Under the pieces are notes generated by a model that was given only the letters and a program-made list of their open reading frames with translations, searched no databases and was not told where the DNA came from. Both the position numbers and the translations under genes were made by a program. A stretch of DNA of 64,000 nt from Bombus terrestris (Eukaryota > Arthropoda > Insecta > Hymenoptera > Apidae). Location: assembly GCF_910591885.1 (NCBI RefSeq), contig NC_063274.1:14902164-14966163 (forward strand), in the 5' to 3' direction. Of the stretch, positions 41,908 to 53,900 are shown one piece after another. How positions within the stretch are numbered: position 1 is the stretch's first letter; each line of letters begins with the position of its first letter.

Positions 41908-44900
41908 GTTAGTGATCAGCAGAGTAGAGTCTTTAACTGTCCCTACAAAAAGCAGTCGCATCCAAGCCAGGTGATTGAAGAGGCCATTCTCTTGGACTTT
42001 CTCGCCCTATCTATTTCCCATTAGAGATTCGATTTAGATGTTGTGTCACATTAATTGAAAAATGTAGTGGAGGCTCGTCATGCTGTAGCCGGGTGTGTAT
42101 TCTTTTTTCCGATACCACACATCGTCCGAGACTCAAATCGCAATCTCTATTGAATCGAAATTGATAGCACATAGAAATTACAAACATCCCGTAATCATAG
42201 CTCAATTTTCTACCTAACGGTTTAACGTTTACAAAACGAGAAAGAAAAGCAAAGTAGAGAGGATAGAAGAAATTACATAGGTATGCATCATTCGACAAAG
42301 TGGCTCGACGACGATGAGTCAACGTCAATCAGAACGCTTCCTCTGACTTCATTCGCGTCTTCGTGGATTATTAACTGCACGATACACACAGACAACTGCT
42401 AATTGTATACTGCTCCACGTTACTACTCCAAACAACGTTCACGTGAAACGTGATCGTCTAGTTGCCTCTCGAAACGGAGTACGCTCTCTCGTCGAGGAAT
42501 ATTCCTTCGAACTCGAATAATGACGTATCATTTTAAATTGATTCAAATTGAGGCCCCTCTTCTTCCATTTCACGTGGAGAGCACTTCCGCGTACGCAGAA
42601 TCGTATTGATGGTTATCGAAGCGACGCCGCGATACGGGATACATAGGATCGGAAATCGGGACGAATCGAATCGGTGCATCCAAAAGAAGAAACGATGGAG
42701 CAGAAAAGAGATAGATAATAAAGGGATCCGGACTTATGATTGCTTCCAAATGAATTTCCAACTAACCAATTCAATTCCGATTTCCACGTGCGATATGCAC
42801 TCGACTATTCATAATTACTGGATAGTTAGCGGCCACAGGGGCCGAAGTTTATGGCTTCGCAACTCGCCGCTAATCGGATTGTCTGTCGACTGGTCGAACG
42901 AACGCTTCCATAATTCTTTGTACGTAGCGTAAAATCGAAATGGTGATTGCGCGCTCTGCGTGTTGAGCCACGTTTTTTCTGTAACTAAAATTCTCCGTAA
43001 ATAATATCTTCTGTAAAATTTTTTGCGTTTCCTCTTGGTAACGAGGCGCTTCTTTTTTCTTTCATTAACCTTGCTCGAACCTGTCTAGGAGGTTTATGTG
43101 GCTACGCAAAATTAAATGAATACGTTACAAGGTTCGTGCAAGTACGTTCGTTTAAACTTGGATATTACGTTTGTTTAAAAATGTACGTACGTCTCTATAA
43201 GATTCTTATATTCAGCGAAAGTAGGTTTTATCGAATGGAAGAAAAATTTTGCATTTTCGCAACCTATCGATTAATACAAGTCTCTGCTCATCGTGTAATG
43301 GACAATTTCAAAGGATACGGTTCAAGTTCTGTAATTGAAAATTAAAGTAGTAGCGTTTCGTACTATTAATAATGCTTAAGCCTGCCAATGAGGCTGCAAA
43401 GTTATAATGATCGACTCTATGTCTGTGATTTATGGGGACTGTGACTTCTCTTTGTAAATTTCTTTTTCCAAGACACTAGAAAGTATCCCTTATATGTTTT
43501 GAAGGCCTTGGTTTTGGTTTTTTGATATTAGTATTAGCATTAGGAATATTCATATGTATACTTTTCGAAAATCAAAGGCTGTTAGCGTATTTTATTATCC
43601 GATTCGAATAATAATAATATTCTTTCTTTGTTATTTTTAATAACTAATCCTTGAAAGTTGACAGGCTCCGCTATGTGTTTCAGTTTTCGTGTTTTAATCA
43701 GTACTTGTTTGCAGTTCAGAACGATAATGTTGATATTATATTGTAATCTCGAAATTTGAAATTTACAAAACGTGGGTATATTTTTAATTTCTATTTTAAA
43801 CTTTTGAGCATGTCTGGTAAATTACATGCTTTTCAAATTGTAAGTTATGAAAGAGCTAAGAGAAGATAATGACGACGACGAGTTGATGTTTGATTTATAT
43901 AACACAGATTGTTGATATAAATAATGCTTTTAATGAAGATTTCTATTTCGAGCTGATATTTTGATAAATTTACTTTCCTTAATAGAGCTGCTTTTACCAA
44001 ACTAATGACGCAATTGAATATTCCATTATTCGTTGCAAGCTTTTTACATATTTTGTAGTTTATGTTACAGTTTTTGTTAATTATTCCTTTAATGTTACGT
44101 GTCAGAAGGCAACAGAATATTCGAATACTTCAATATGCATTAATCTGTTCGTTCATGATTATATTCGAATGTGACATGTGCGAATTGTTTTCATAATAAT
44201 GTTTGATAAATATTATTATATTGGATTTTGAGTATTATGGAAGACAATTTTGTGACAATTTCGACAGTGTCGCAATATACTTTGCAAGTTCTGAAGTTAA
44301 TTAGAACACTCATTATGTATCATAAATACCAAGTAATGGCAGATAGAAATTAGCTGAGCTATTTCCGTCAGCAAGGTCTTTCTTAGAAGTCTGTTTAACC
44401 AATCGTTTTCGCGAACGTGTTATCCTATCTCGCCTGGCGCGAATCGAAGCGTTAATATGAGAAGTTTCGTGTAAAAAGTTTCACGAAATTATATTACGCT
44501 GAAAAGTTTTCACGCCTTATTAAGATCTTGTTAGAGGAAGCAGAACATTTTAAAGATACTCTCGTCCTTTCTCTCGTAGCTTTTTTTCTCGCCACCTCCA
44601 AACTCACTATAAAACAAGCGATATTCTCGTTTTTGCGAATGTTTAGTACGGTTTTATAACGTTAATTTCGATGCGCTTCGAAGACATTGTCAAAATACAT
44701 TAGAAGTCTCGAGTGCAATATGTTAAGAAACAAAATTTATGGTTATTCATTATCATTGAATAATATTGACTCAAAGTAATGCGAAGCTTATTATCAAGTG
44801 TCTCTATTATATTATTTGCCTCTATAAATTTTATTCCATATGAATTTAGAAGTTCAAGACAATTAGTTTTGTCTTCTATTTATTCGATTTTGACGAAAAA

Positions 44901-47900
44901 CTGAGCAATGTACGCAGAAAGTCCTCGTATTGTTATTAATTTTGTAATATTTATGTTCAATAATGTTTGGTGATATTTACTACGTTTTCTGTTTTCAATA
45001 AAAATAATATACATTTACTTTGTTTGTTATCGTGTAACATCTCGCGAAACTTACTTCTCTCAACAAAATTTAATTTTCTTCTAATTGCAAGCGTTGTGCG
45101 TTCCAACTTTTTTATTTTTTCCTAAATAATACCTGTATATATATGGGTCAGTTATGCACTTCGAAGCTGAAAAAAAAGAGTTACATCATACGTGGGCACA
45201 ATCAAGTTTTTCATCAACGAATATCCGAGATGCAATTATGTTACGTTGTTTCATACAGTGGAACTTCATTCGTAATGAAATCATAACTGCAACTATAAGA
45301 TTATTTTCGCCGATTTGTTATAATTAACAGGTAGTTAATGATTTTAATATGAAACGCGTAATTGTCCACTTGTACCCTTCGAGTTTATGTTAAATCCTTT
45401 TTCCATCTTTTTTCTCATTCGTCAACTAACAGAGCGAAAACATTACTCCCCTTTTGATTAAAAGGCCCGTGTCATTTATCGAAACTAACATGATAATCAT
45501 ATAATGAAATGTTATTTTTGTTCAATGAAGTCTAAATAATATTAACGTTACATCGATAATATAGGATGGTTTAACTACGAGAAATTAAATTTTATTATAC
45601 CTAGCAATGATTCTGTTGAAAAGAAAAATTCTTTTTACGTTTGCTTATGATCATTGATATTTTCATTCAACATTTGTCTAACTTCGATTTGAAAACGAGA
45701 TTCGATGTACTTCGAATAATTTAACTTTATGTAATTCACTAGCGCCGCTTTAATATAATGTGCAAATTATTATTTCGTTTTGTTTCCACCGACGGAAAAT
45801 GAAAAAGGGCGTACAAATAATCTTGTATAAATAAATTCATAAATATTCCACGTAAAGCTTCTCTTGTAAAAACGTGTTGAAATTGCTCTTCGCTTGTATC
45901 AAAAAATAATAAACGTATAAAGGTTGAACAAGAATGTGTTTCACGGTTACCTGGCAATTGAGTATATTACAAATTGGAGAATCGATTTTAGAGAGCAATA
46001 TGAACGTACGAGTTTCGTTTAATACGTTGTAGTAATAACTCCCTTTAATACTGTTTAAAATCATTGTGCAGAATGAAAATGGACAGTTCACGTTACTGCA
46101 ATTGTTGTTACAGCAATTAAAAAGTTCTGTTTCGCTTTAAAAAAATTTTCACATAAACGGCAAAATTTTAATTACAGTAAAAATGTTGGTTCGCGTCAGC
46201 CGACGAAAATTGGTAATATGATTTCCGTTTAATTATACGTAAAAGGAAGTGCTCGGGTTCCGTTGATCGCGAACTTCATAGATTAAAATTTAATTTTTAG
46301 CTATTTAAAAATTTATACGTTTCCTATGCGCGCCATCAGGGTATTGAATTATTACGTCGTATGGCGTTTTGTGTTCTTCAACTCATCCACCACGGAGAAC
46401 GTTAATTTACTTCTTATTTCCATAAATCAGCCGCAATGCTTTGAAAGGCACGTTATGAAACCACGTAATCACAAAAATGCGCCCCGTGTACTTCGAGTAA
46501 TAATATACATTATACATATTTTAAAAAATGTTGTGACCGATAGCGGCATCGCGTTTTTATGTAATGTAATGCTACGTTGAATTTATCAAACGCGTTTTCG
46601 TGGCGTCAAACCGGCATACAGCCCGAACTGGCACAGTTGGGATATTAAAATCCATTAGCGATATATTAATACATTACATTGCAACGCGTGAAATCCTGTA
46701 ATTTCAGCTGATGTATTTTATTATTCAATTGTATACGTATCGATATTTTAAATACTTTGAAAAATAATTCATTGAATTACAAATATAGAAAATTTCGATA
46801 TAATGCATTTAAAAAAACCGTATAAATTTTTTTAATTCTTATAAATATGCACTCATATATTTATTTTTACTTTAAACTAAAAATTAAACTAGAATATTCT
46901 AGTCCTCCAATCTTCGAGTAATAATAGAACTACATTCTTTTATCAGTTAACCAATGAGAAACTATACCATGGACGTCTTTTATAAATTTCTCTAAAAAAC
47001 CAAAAAAAAGGATTTGTTTTTACAATAAGTATCCATTTCTGTTATATCGATTTATTTCAATGAATTTGAAGAATTTAAAAAAATAATATTTATATCATCG
47101 CTCTTTTCAACTATTCGATTTATGAATTTGATAACCATGAGTTCTGAACGAATCATACACGCTAAAAGTTTCCTACAACCGTATCATTTTACCGCTGATG
47201 TACGTATTTATCGATTTTTGAAAAGCGGCAACGCCGATGCGATTGCCTCGGCTTAAATGTAAGTTGCACGTAAGTACGTAGCTCGGAGATGGAACAAAAG
47301 TTCAATCCTAACACGTCTTTTCTAGCAATACATCGCAAGTTATCTGGGACACTGAACACGGAGCAGCTCGCAGATGTAAGTATCTCATGTCCTGTTAAGT
47401 ACAGAGTATTGTCCTCGCGCAGTTTCCGGAATTATAAATCCTCGGCGATGTGTTCAACCTATCGTTCCTTTATTTCCTTTGCTTCCTACTTGCATCCTTA
47501 TTTTTCCATAAAATAAAATGAACTTCGTAATATGATACGTGCATAGAGATATAATAATAGTTAATCTATCCTTCGCAGATAAAATCAAACGTTTGTAAAA
47601 AATTCGAAGAACGGTAGAATAGTTATTGAAATATTTAATATTCAATTAATTGGAATATTGTACTATTGAAACGTTCTAATAACCTACTACTCTTTCTAGT
47701 ATTAACGTATTTGATCAAAGAAAATGTTCATACGATGGAATACATAGGCCAACTACTTAGGATATAGTTTCGAACGATTTCGGTCGAGGATTGCAACGAC
47801 AACTTCTCGGATTGCACGATAGCAAACAGGAACCTCGTTTCCTCTGAACCTTTCGAAGTGTCAGAAACACTTCAGCCTATCGACTTCGACTAATTTGCTG

Positions 47901-50900
47901 CAACGATACCGCGTATCGAGTCAACTTCGACTTTTGACCTCGGATGCATATTGCAACGATCCTCGAGGTCATTCACCGATTTCTGTCTTGGTAAGATATA
48001 ACAACACGTAGTAAAACGTTGCAACAAAGTAGCTCCTTTTGGGTTCTTCAATTAGACTTTAAACAATCTGTGGATTTCCCTAAAACATTCCTACAATCTA
48101 CTTTTTTCGATTAAAATAGAAAGATCTTGAAAATAAAAATCAAGATAGAAAGGTTAAACTATGAAATAATAAAAGATTGAACTAAAGCAATTGCAGGGAA
48201 GGCAGCTGGAACTTAGAAAATAAAAAGATAAATCCAATTATGAAAGGCAGTATCCGTTAAACAACCAATTTGTGGGAAACCGACAGAAACTTTTGTCGTT
48301 TCTTACATTCGCTATATTTTGTATAAATGTAACAAACGTACTGTTTCCTTGTAGCATTGAATCGAGGATTCAAAGAGACTGGTTTTACACTTCTTGCAAT
48401 TATTGCCCTTTCCATAATTGAACAGTAATCTAAGCTACAAAGATAGGTCTGCAGAACGATTGAGACACCTAATGACTTTATTCTTCAATGAAACACTCTA
48501 CGCAATCCAATTTTGTCCATTCTCGTTCAGTTCGTTTTATTCTTGACCGTAATGTCACATTCGCTCCGTATAATATCTTACGGATATATAGATTATACTT
48601 GATCCATTATACGGGTTATGGAAATTCAAAGGGATACACCTACATAGGTGACAGGCTAAGATATCTGAAAGATACGACTGTATCTTATCGCTCTCATCGA
48701 GCTGCTACAACTATCGTGCGTCCCGGGAGTTCCCATGATCATAAACTCAATCGCTGATAACGTCGCTGATGATCGTGTGCTAAATTGACCCTCCTGGAGA
48801 GTCTCGGTGGCAGGGCGAACGTGTTAGAGCCAAGCCAAGGGACAGCGGACCCGGTGAACGGATGCGGCGATCATCAGCGGAGAAAAAGCACGCCGGCCAG
48901 GCAAAGTGACTGGGGGTGTACCCCCTTTTTTCATTTAAATTACTCGAAGGCGGTAGTGGTGCGACGCGGCCGGCATACCTAATGGCCGCATATTGTGCGC
49001 TGCCACTGCCACTCAAGGCAAACCGAGAACACACTACTGCGTCAACGGCTGTTCGCGACAGAAAAATAATACCGAGTTCCTCATAATTCGTGGCTGCTTT
49101 TCGTCTACGGATATATAGGTACAGGTGTATGCATGCTCTGGCTGTGTACGAGGTACACGTTACATTATCACGAGAAGATCACGTAATCGTTTATCCAAAT
49201 GGCAGCGTATATTCTAGTCTACGTCGTCGAGTGCAGTTGGTCGAGGACATCGCAAGAGCTGGACTTGACTGAGAGTTGAGTAGAATAGGTGAAGAGTTTA
49301 AGTTGATTGAATGGCTGATTTGGATAGACAATGGATCATTCTAGTGGCTTTTACTAGTTGTCAAAGTAAGCTTTCAAGGTGAAGTTTTATTCGAGTTATT
49401 TGAAGGATATATTCGTGCTGTTAGGCTTGTATTAAGCTGAAGTTTTGTTCTGATGTGATAGTAGAAAGATAAAACTTGTTCGAATGAATGAAGAATGGCG
49501 TACGTTTAATAGAAAACGTTGAAATGATATATAACTATTATGTTGCTTTAAGTTATTGAATGGATTTTGAAATTTATGAGTAGTAGAATACCCTGAAGAA
49601 ATCTTTGCGAAGGAATATCTGTTGTAATTATATAATCCGTTAATAGCTCTCGAAACTAATTAGACAAAGCGGAATAAATCGTAACGGAAATCTGATTCGT
49701 GCTGGTTCTAGAGATACGGCGTTTTAACATTCTGGTCTGCAGATGACGAACAGTTATAAACTGTTTATTCATTAATAAGTATATATACAGTCATTGTGTA
49801 CCAATACAAGCAACACAGTTCTTATACTTTGATATTTATTTTCTGTTAGCCCTCAACAGCGTAATAAATTACCAATGACTATCGTGGCAGTCGCGTTAAA
49901 CAAATGTCAAAATCGTAATAAAACCTTGAGATTTTTCACAGCCAATTTTCAGAAACTATTTAGTTGAGTATGAAGTAGATTGAATGAAATAGTTCAGCGC
50001 ACGCTGATTACAATGGTCAAATTAAAATTCAACGCAACGCGAAGCTTGCTCGATCCCATATTCTTGCTGTTGTACCGCGTTTCAACGTGGAAGGTTATTA
50101 AGCAGGTAGATAGCGAGCATAGGTACGTATACAATAAACTGAGCAAGTGAGCGTGACACGAAACGGCGCGAGGAAGCGCAAACATCCATTTACGTTCGTA
50201 ACGGATGCGTAAATACGTGTGCAGAGATAGAGGAATAAGTGGACGTTGAACGTTCCTGGCTACGTTCGTTGGCATATAAAAAGAAAGACAATACCTAACC
50301 AGTCGGCTCATGCTGGATAAATTAATTAACGATTGAACGATGTCGGAAGTAATTAGTCGCGTATCCTATTCGCGATATAATTAAATGCTGGTTAGCGAGG
50401 CCTTCACCCCATTTGTTACGAATTAATTTGTATATCTGCGCGATTCACGACAAATAAACTTCGTCCGAGCGGAATTAATCCCAGATGAACGAAAGTATGA
50501 ATATCAATATTCGGTGGTAAAAAAAAAAGACAAAAAATATGAAGTTAAATTTAATCTAAATCAAAGTGGTTTAAAAATCCAGAAAAGTTGGCAAAAATTG
50601 TGAAATTATTAAGTAGAAATTGTCATGCTATATAGAATGTCATGTTGAGAAGTCCTAAAGCTTATGGAAAAACTGAAAATGTGAGAGACCTCGTGTTACA
50701 CCTGAACGTGACAGATGTGCAATTTTGGGCGTTGCCTCGAATTTTGAGGGAACTGCAAGGTCAATCACCGAAAATTTCTTTGAACAGAGAAAAATGATTG
50801 TGTCATTAAATTTTGTGCACTTCAAAGCATCAACGTTTTATATTGTAATAAGATTCGTACAATATAACCTTTATTGAAAGGCAATGACCAAGCATTTTTA

Positions 50901-53900
50901 CATCTAAAATAATTTTGCAACTGGCTTTACATAAGTATTACTCCGTTTTATAAACAGAACGATCATTACTAATTATGAAAGATGTCTGAAAAATTTAGAA
51001 GCACATTACATGCAAATATAGACACATGACTTTTCAATTAACGCAGATTCGCAAATCTTGACTAAACTATGATTTCACATAATAGAATATAATTTGACTT
51101 ACAATGCGAAAAGTCGAAAAAAAAATAAATCGTAAAAAGTAAATCGAAAAAAATCTTCGATATACTAAATCTAACTTCCTTATCATTAATTTTGTTTCAC
51201 GGCACAAGTAATTTTATGGTAAAATATTTGTCATGTTATTTTCAAACGTATCGTTGACACAAAGAATAGCCTTTATGGAAGTAAGAATAAAAATGTGATT
51301 GGTTGAGTACACACCTTTATCTAATTTAGTCTTCGTCTGTGTTGATTCTGGGACTTGTGCTAACTGGACGTTTCTTACGTACTTTTGCAAGTGCTGTATG
51401 ATTTTGTATTTCGCAGATCTGTTTTTAAACCATCGCGTTGAAGACTCTTTATTTGGAGGTTTAGAAAAATTATGAAAATAAAACTTCTGTTTAAAATATT
51501 GTAAGTGGTACTGAACAAAATTAAATACAGTATAAATAGAATATAGTACAAGAGTTTTCGAAATGGATAGCCTTTGACAAACAACGCAGGCTTCAATTAT
51601 CTCACGGTATAATGAAATTAAAGCAGAATATAATATTTTTGAAATTGGTAAAGTATATCAATATACTATGTTATAACCATGAAATATATGTAAATTTACG
51701 AATGTTTATGATGATATAAAAAGAAATTATAAATGTTTAAATGTAAACTGTGCTTTATTAATACATAGTGTATGAATTTCTTCAGTCACTTCCGATGAAT
51801 CATCAAAAAATTATACCGATGATAAGTATGCTAACAATCAGGTGTAATACATATGCATTCCCAAAGATCCAGTTAACTACAATACGACACGGTCTATAAA
51901 TTACTTTGAATACACTTTAGTTGGTGAATATATGCTTCACAGAGATTTTTATCTGTATGTGTTGAGCAAATTGGAGTTTATCAAAGCCATATTGAAAGCA
52001 TTGGAATGTTCGGATAAAATTAAAACTATTAAAATTCTTATGGAGATAATAGTTTCTTACTTATGGCTTGCGGATTTGCGTCTTATGCGTTTAGAAAAAA
52101 TTAATTAAAAAGACAATCACATGATTTTATCACAAAAATAGATTTAATTTATAAAATAAAAATACGACAGTTAAAAAGTAATATCTTTTGCTAGAATGTA
52201 ACGACTCCCATTTTACATATAAATAATATCGTACAAAATCTCTAATCAACTAAAATTACCATTTACTCGTTTCTTAAATGTAAATTGACCTTAAAAATGG
52301 TGCAAAATAATATTTTCTGACAAAAATGTTCATCGTAAACTCTCAGTTTGCATATAATTGTTTAAAGCATAAATTTTTAAGCATTAATCATAATTTCAAT
52401 AGCTTATTATCACATAGTATTATACCTGTTATCGTCCCTTGTCATTCTTGAAATTATGTTTACTATGATAAGTATGCACTACAGAAACGTGCAATTAATT
52501 CATAAATTTTAATGGTAGAGAAAGAAATAGAAACAGGTCAACGAAAGCATACAATAACGATGCTTGTTTCTTTTCGACCTGCAACCTATATAGCCCGGCA
52601 ATTCTCATTTTTTCCCCTAGTTTTTCATCAGGACAGACAACAATGCGAGGCATATTTGCGGAATAATGAAGCAACCCGGCACACGGCGCGACAAAATCTT
52701 GACTGACAGGAAACTTGGATCAAAACACAACTGGAGTAAACTCCGGTTCGACGGAAATTCATCCGAACAATTATCTTCGGAATGAAATGGCACCAATTAA
52801 ACCAGTTTCCCCCGTTCTTCCGAGCTTGCAAAAACGACGTCGGTACTAATTAGCAAAGTCCACGCTCCAAGTGAATTTCATACCAGGATCTACAAGTCTC
52901 GGATACTCCGCCAACTATTCTGGGCTGTCTTCTACCTCATAAACGATCCAAAGTACTTTCAACAATACCACTCGGCAATTTCTTCCTGCGACAGAATACT
53001 TTTTTTCCCTCTTGGACACTGGACACGCATCCAGATTTTTGGTCAAAGCTAATTTTATCGCGTACCACTATTTTGGAAATAAAGCAAGGAAAATTTTACT
53101 TTTTACTTTTTACTTTACACTATTACAAACTATAAAGTTCAATTATCAATTCAATTTTAACTACTATCTTATCAATTATTTTATCTCACGCTATTTTTTA
53201 CTTATCGTTCTTGTTTCTTTCTCAATGCTGCAATTAACATTTTTCAATTTTTCAGAATTATCGATTGCCTGTTGGCATATAGTAAATAATTCCCTTTCAG
53301 TCTAATTAGATATATGGTAAAACTTAATGACATTTATAAAATAAACTATCGATTAACAGTCAGTTTTAATGAATTATTTGCATTATTAAATTAATAACGA
53401 TAGTTACTGTTATAACACCTATATAATTATACTTAGCCTTATGCATGTGGGAAAGAAGAACGAAGTAATGAATAAACTGTCGAGACGAACGCGAGAACTT
53501 AATCAACGCTTTGAATACGTATTACGATGTAATCGGCTTAAAAAGAAACGAGGACTGACGGTTCACGTGCGAAAACGGAGATTGTTTATGTTAATCATTC
53601 GTTTTAATCAAGCTTTCAGACTATTTTAATTTTAACTACAAAGTAGTTATTTTTGTTCTTTGTTTATCTGTTTGGAGCTCCTATTTATTCACCACCTATG
53701 TGAATAAACTCAAAATTTACATTAAAAGTGTTGAACTTTAGGTTTCTTGCGATCTTCTGTAAAACACATTGCCTCTGCTTGTTTTGTAAATTGTGACATT
53801 AATTATAATGTCATATTAAATTAAATTAATTATTAAATTGACCCGATGATTGTTGTAGGTATGCATATTAAGTAATCAGTCAAATAATTTGATTTTTGAG

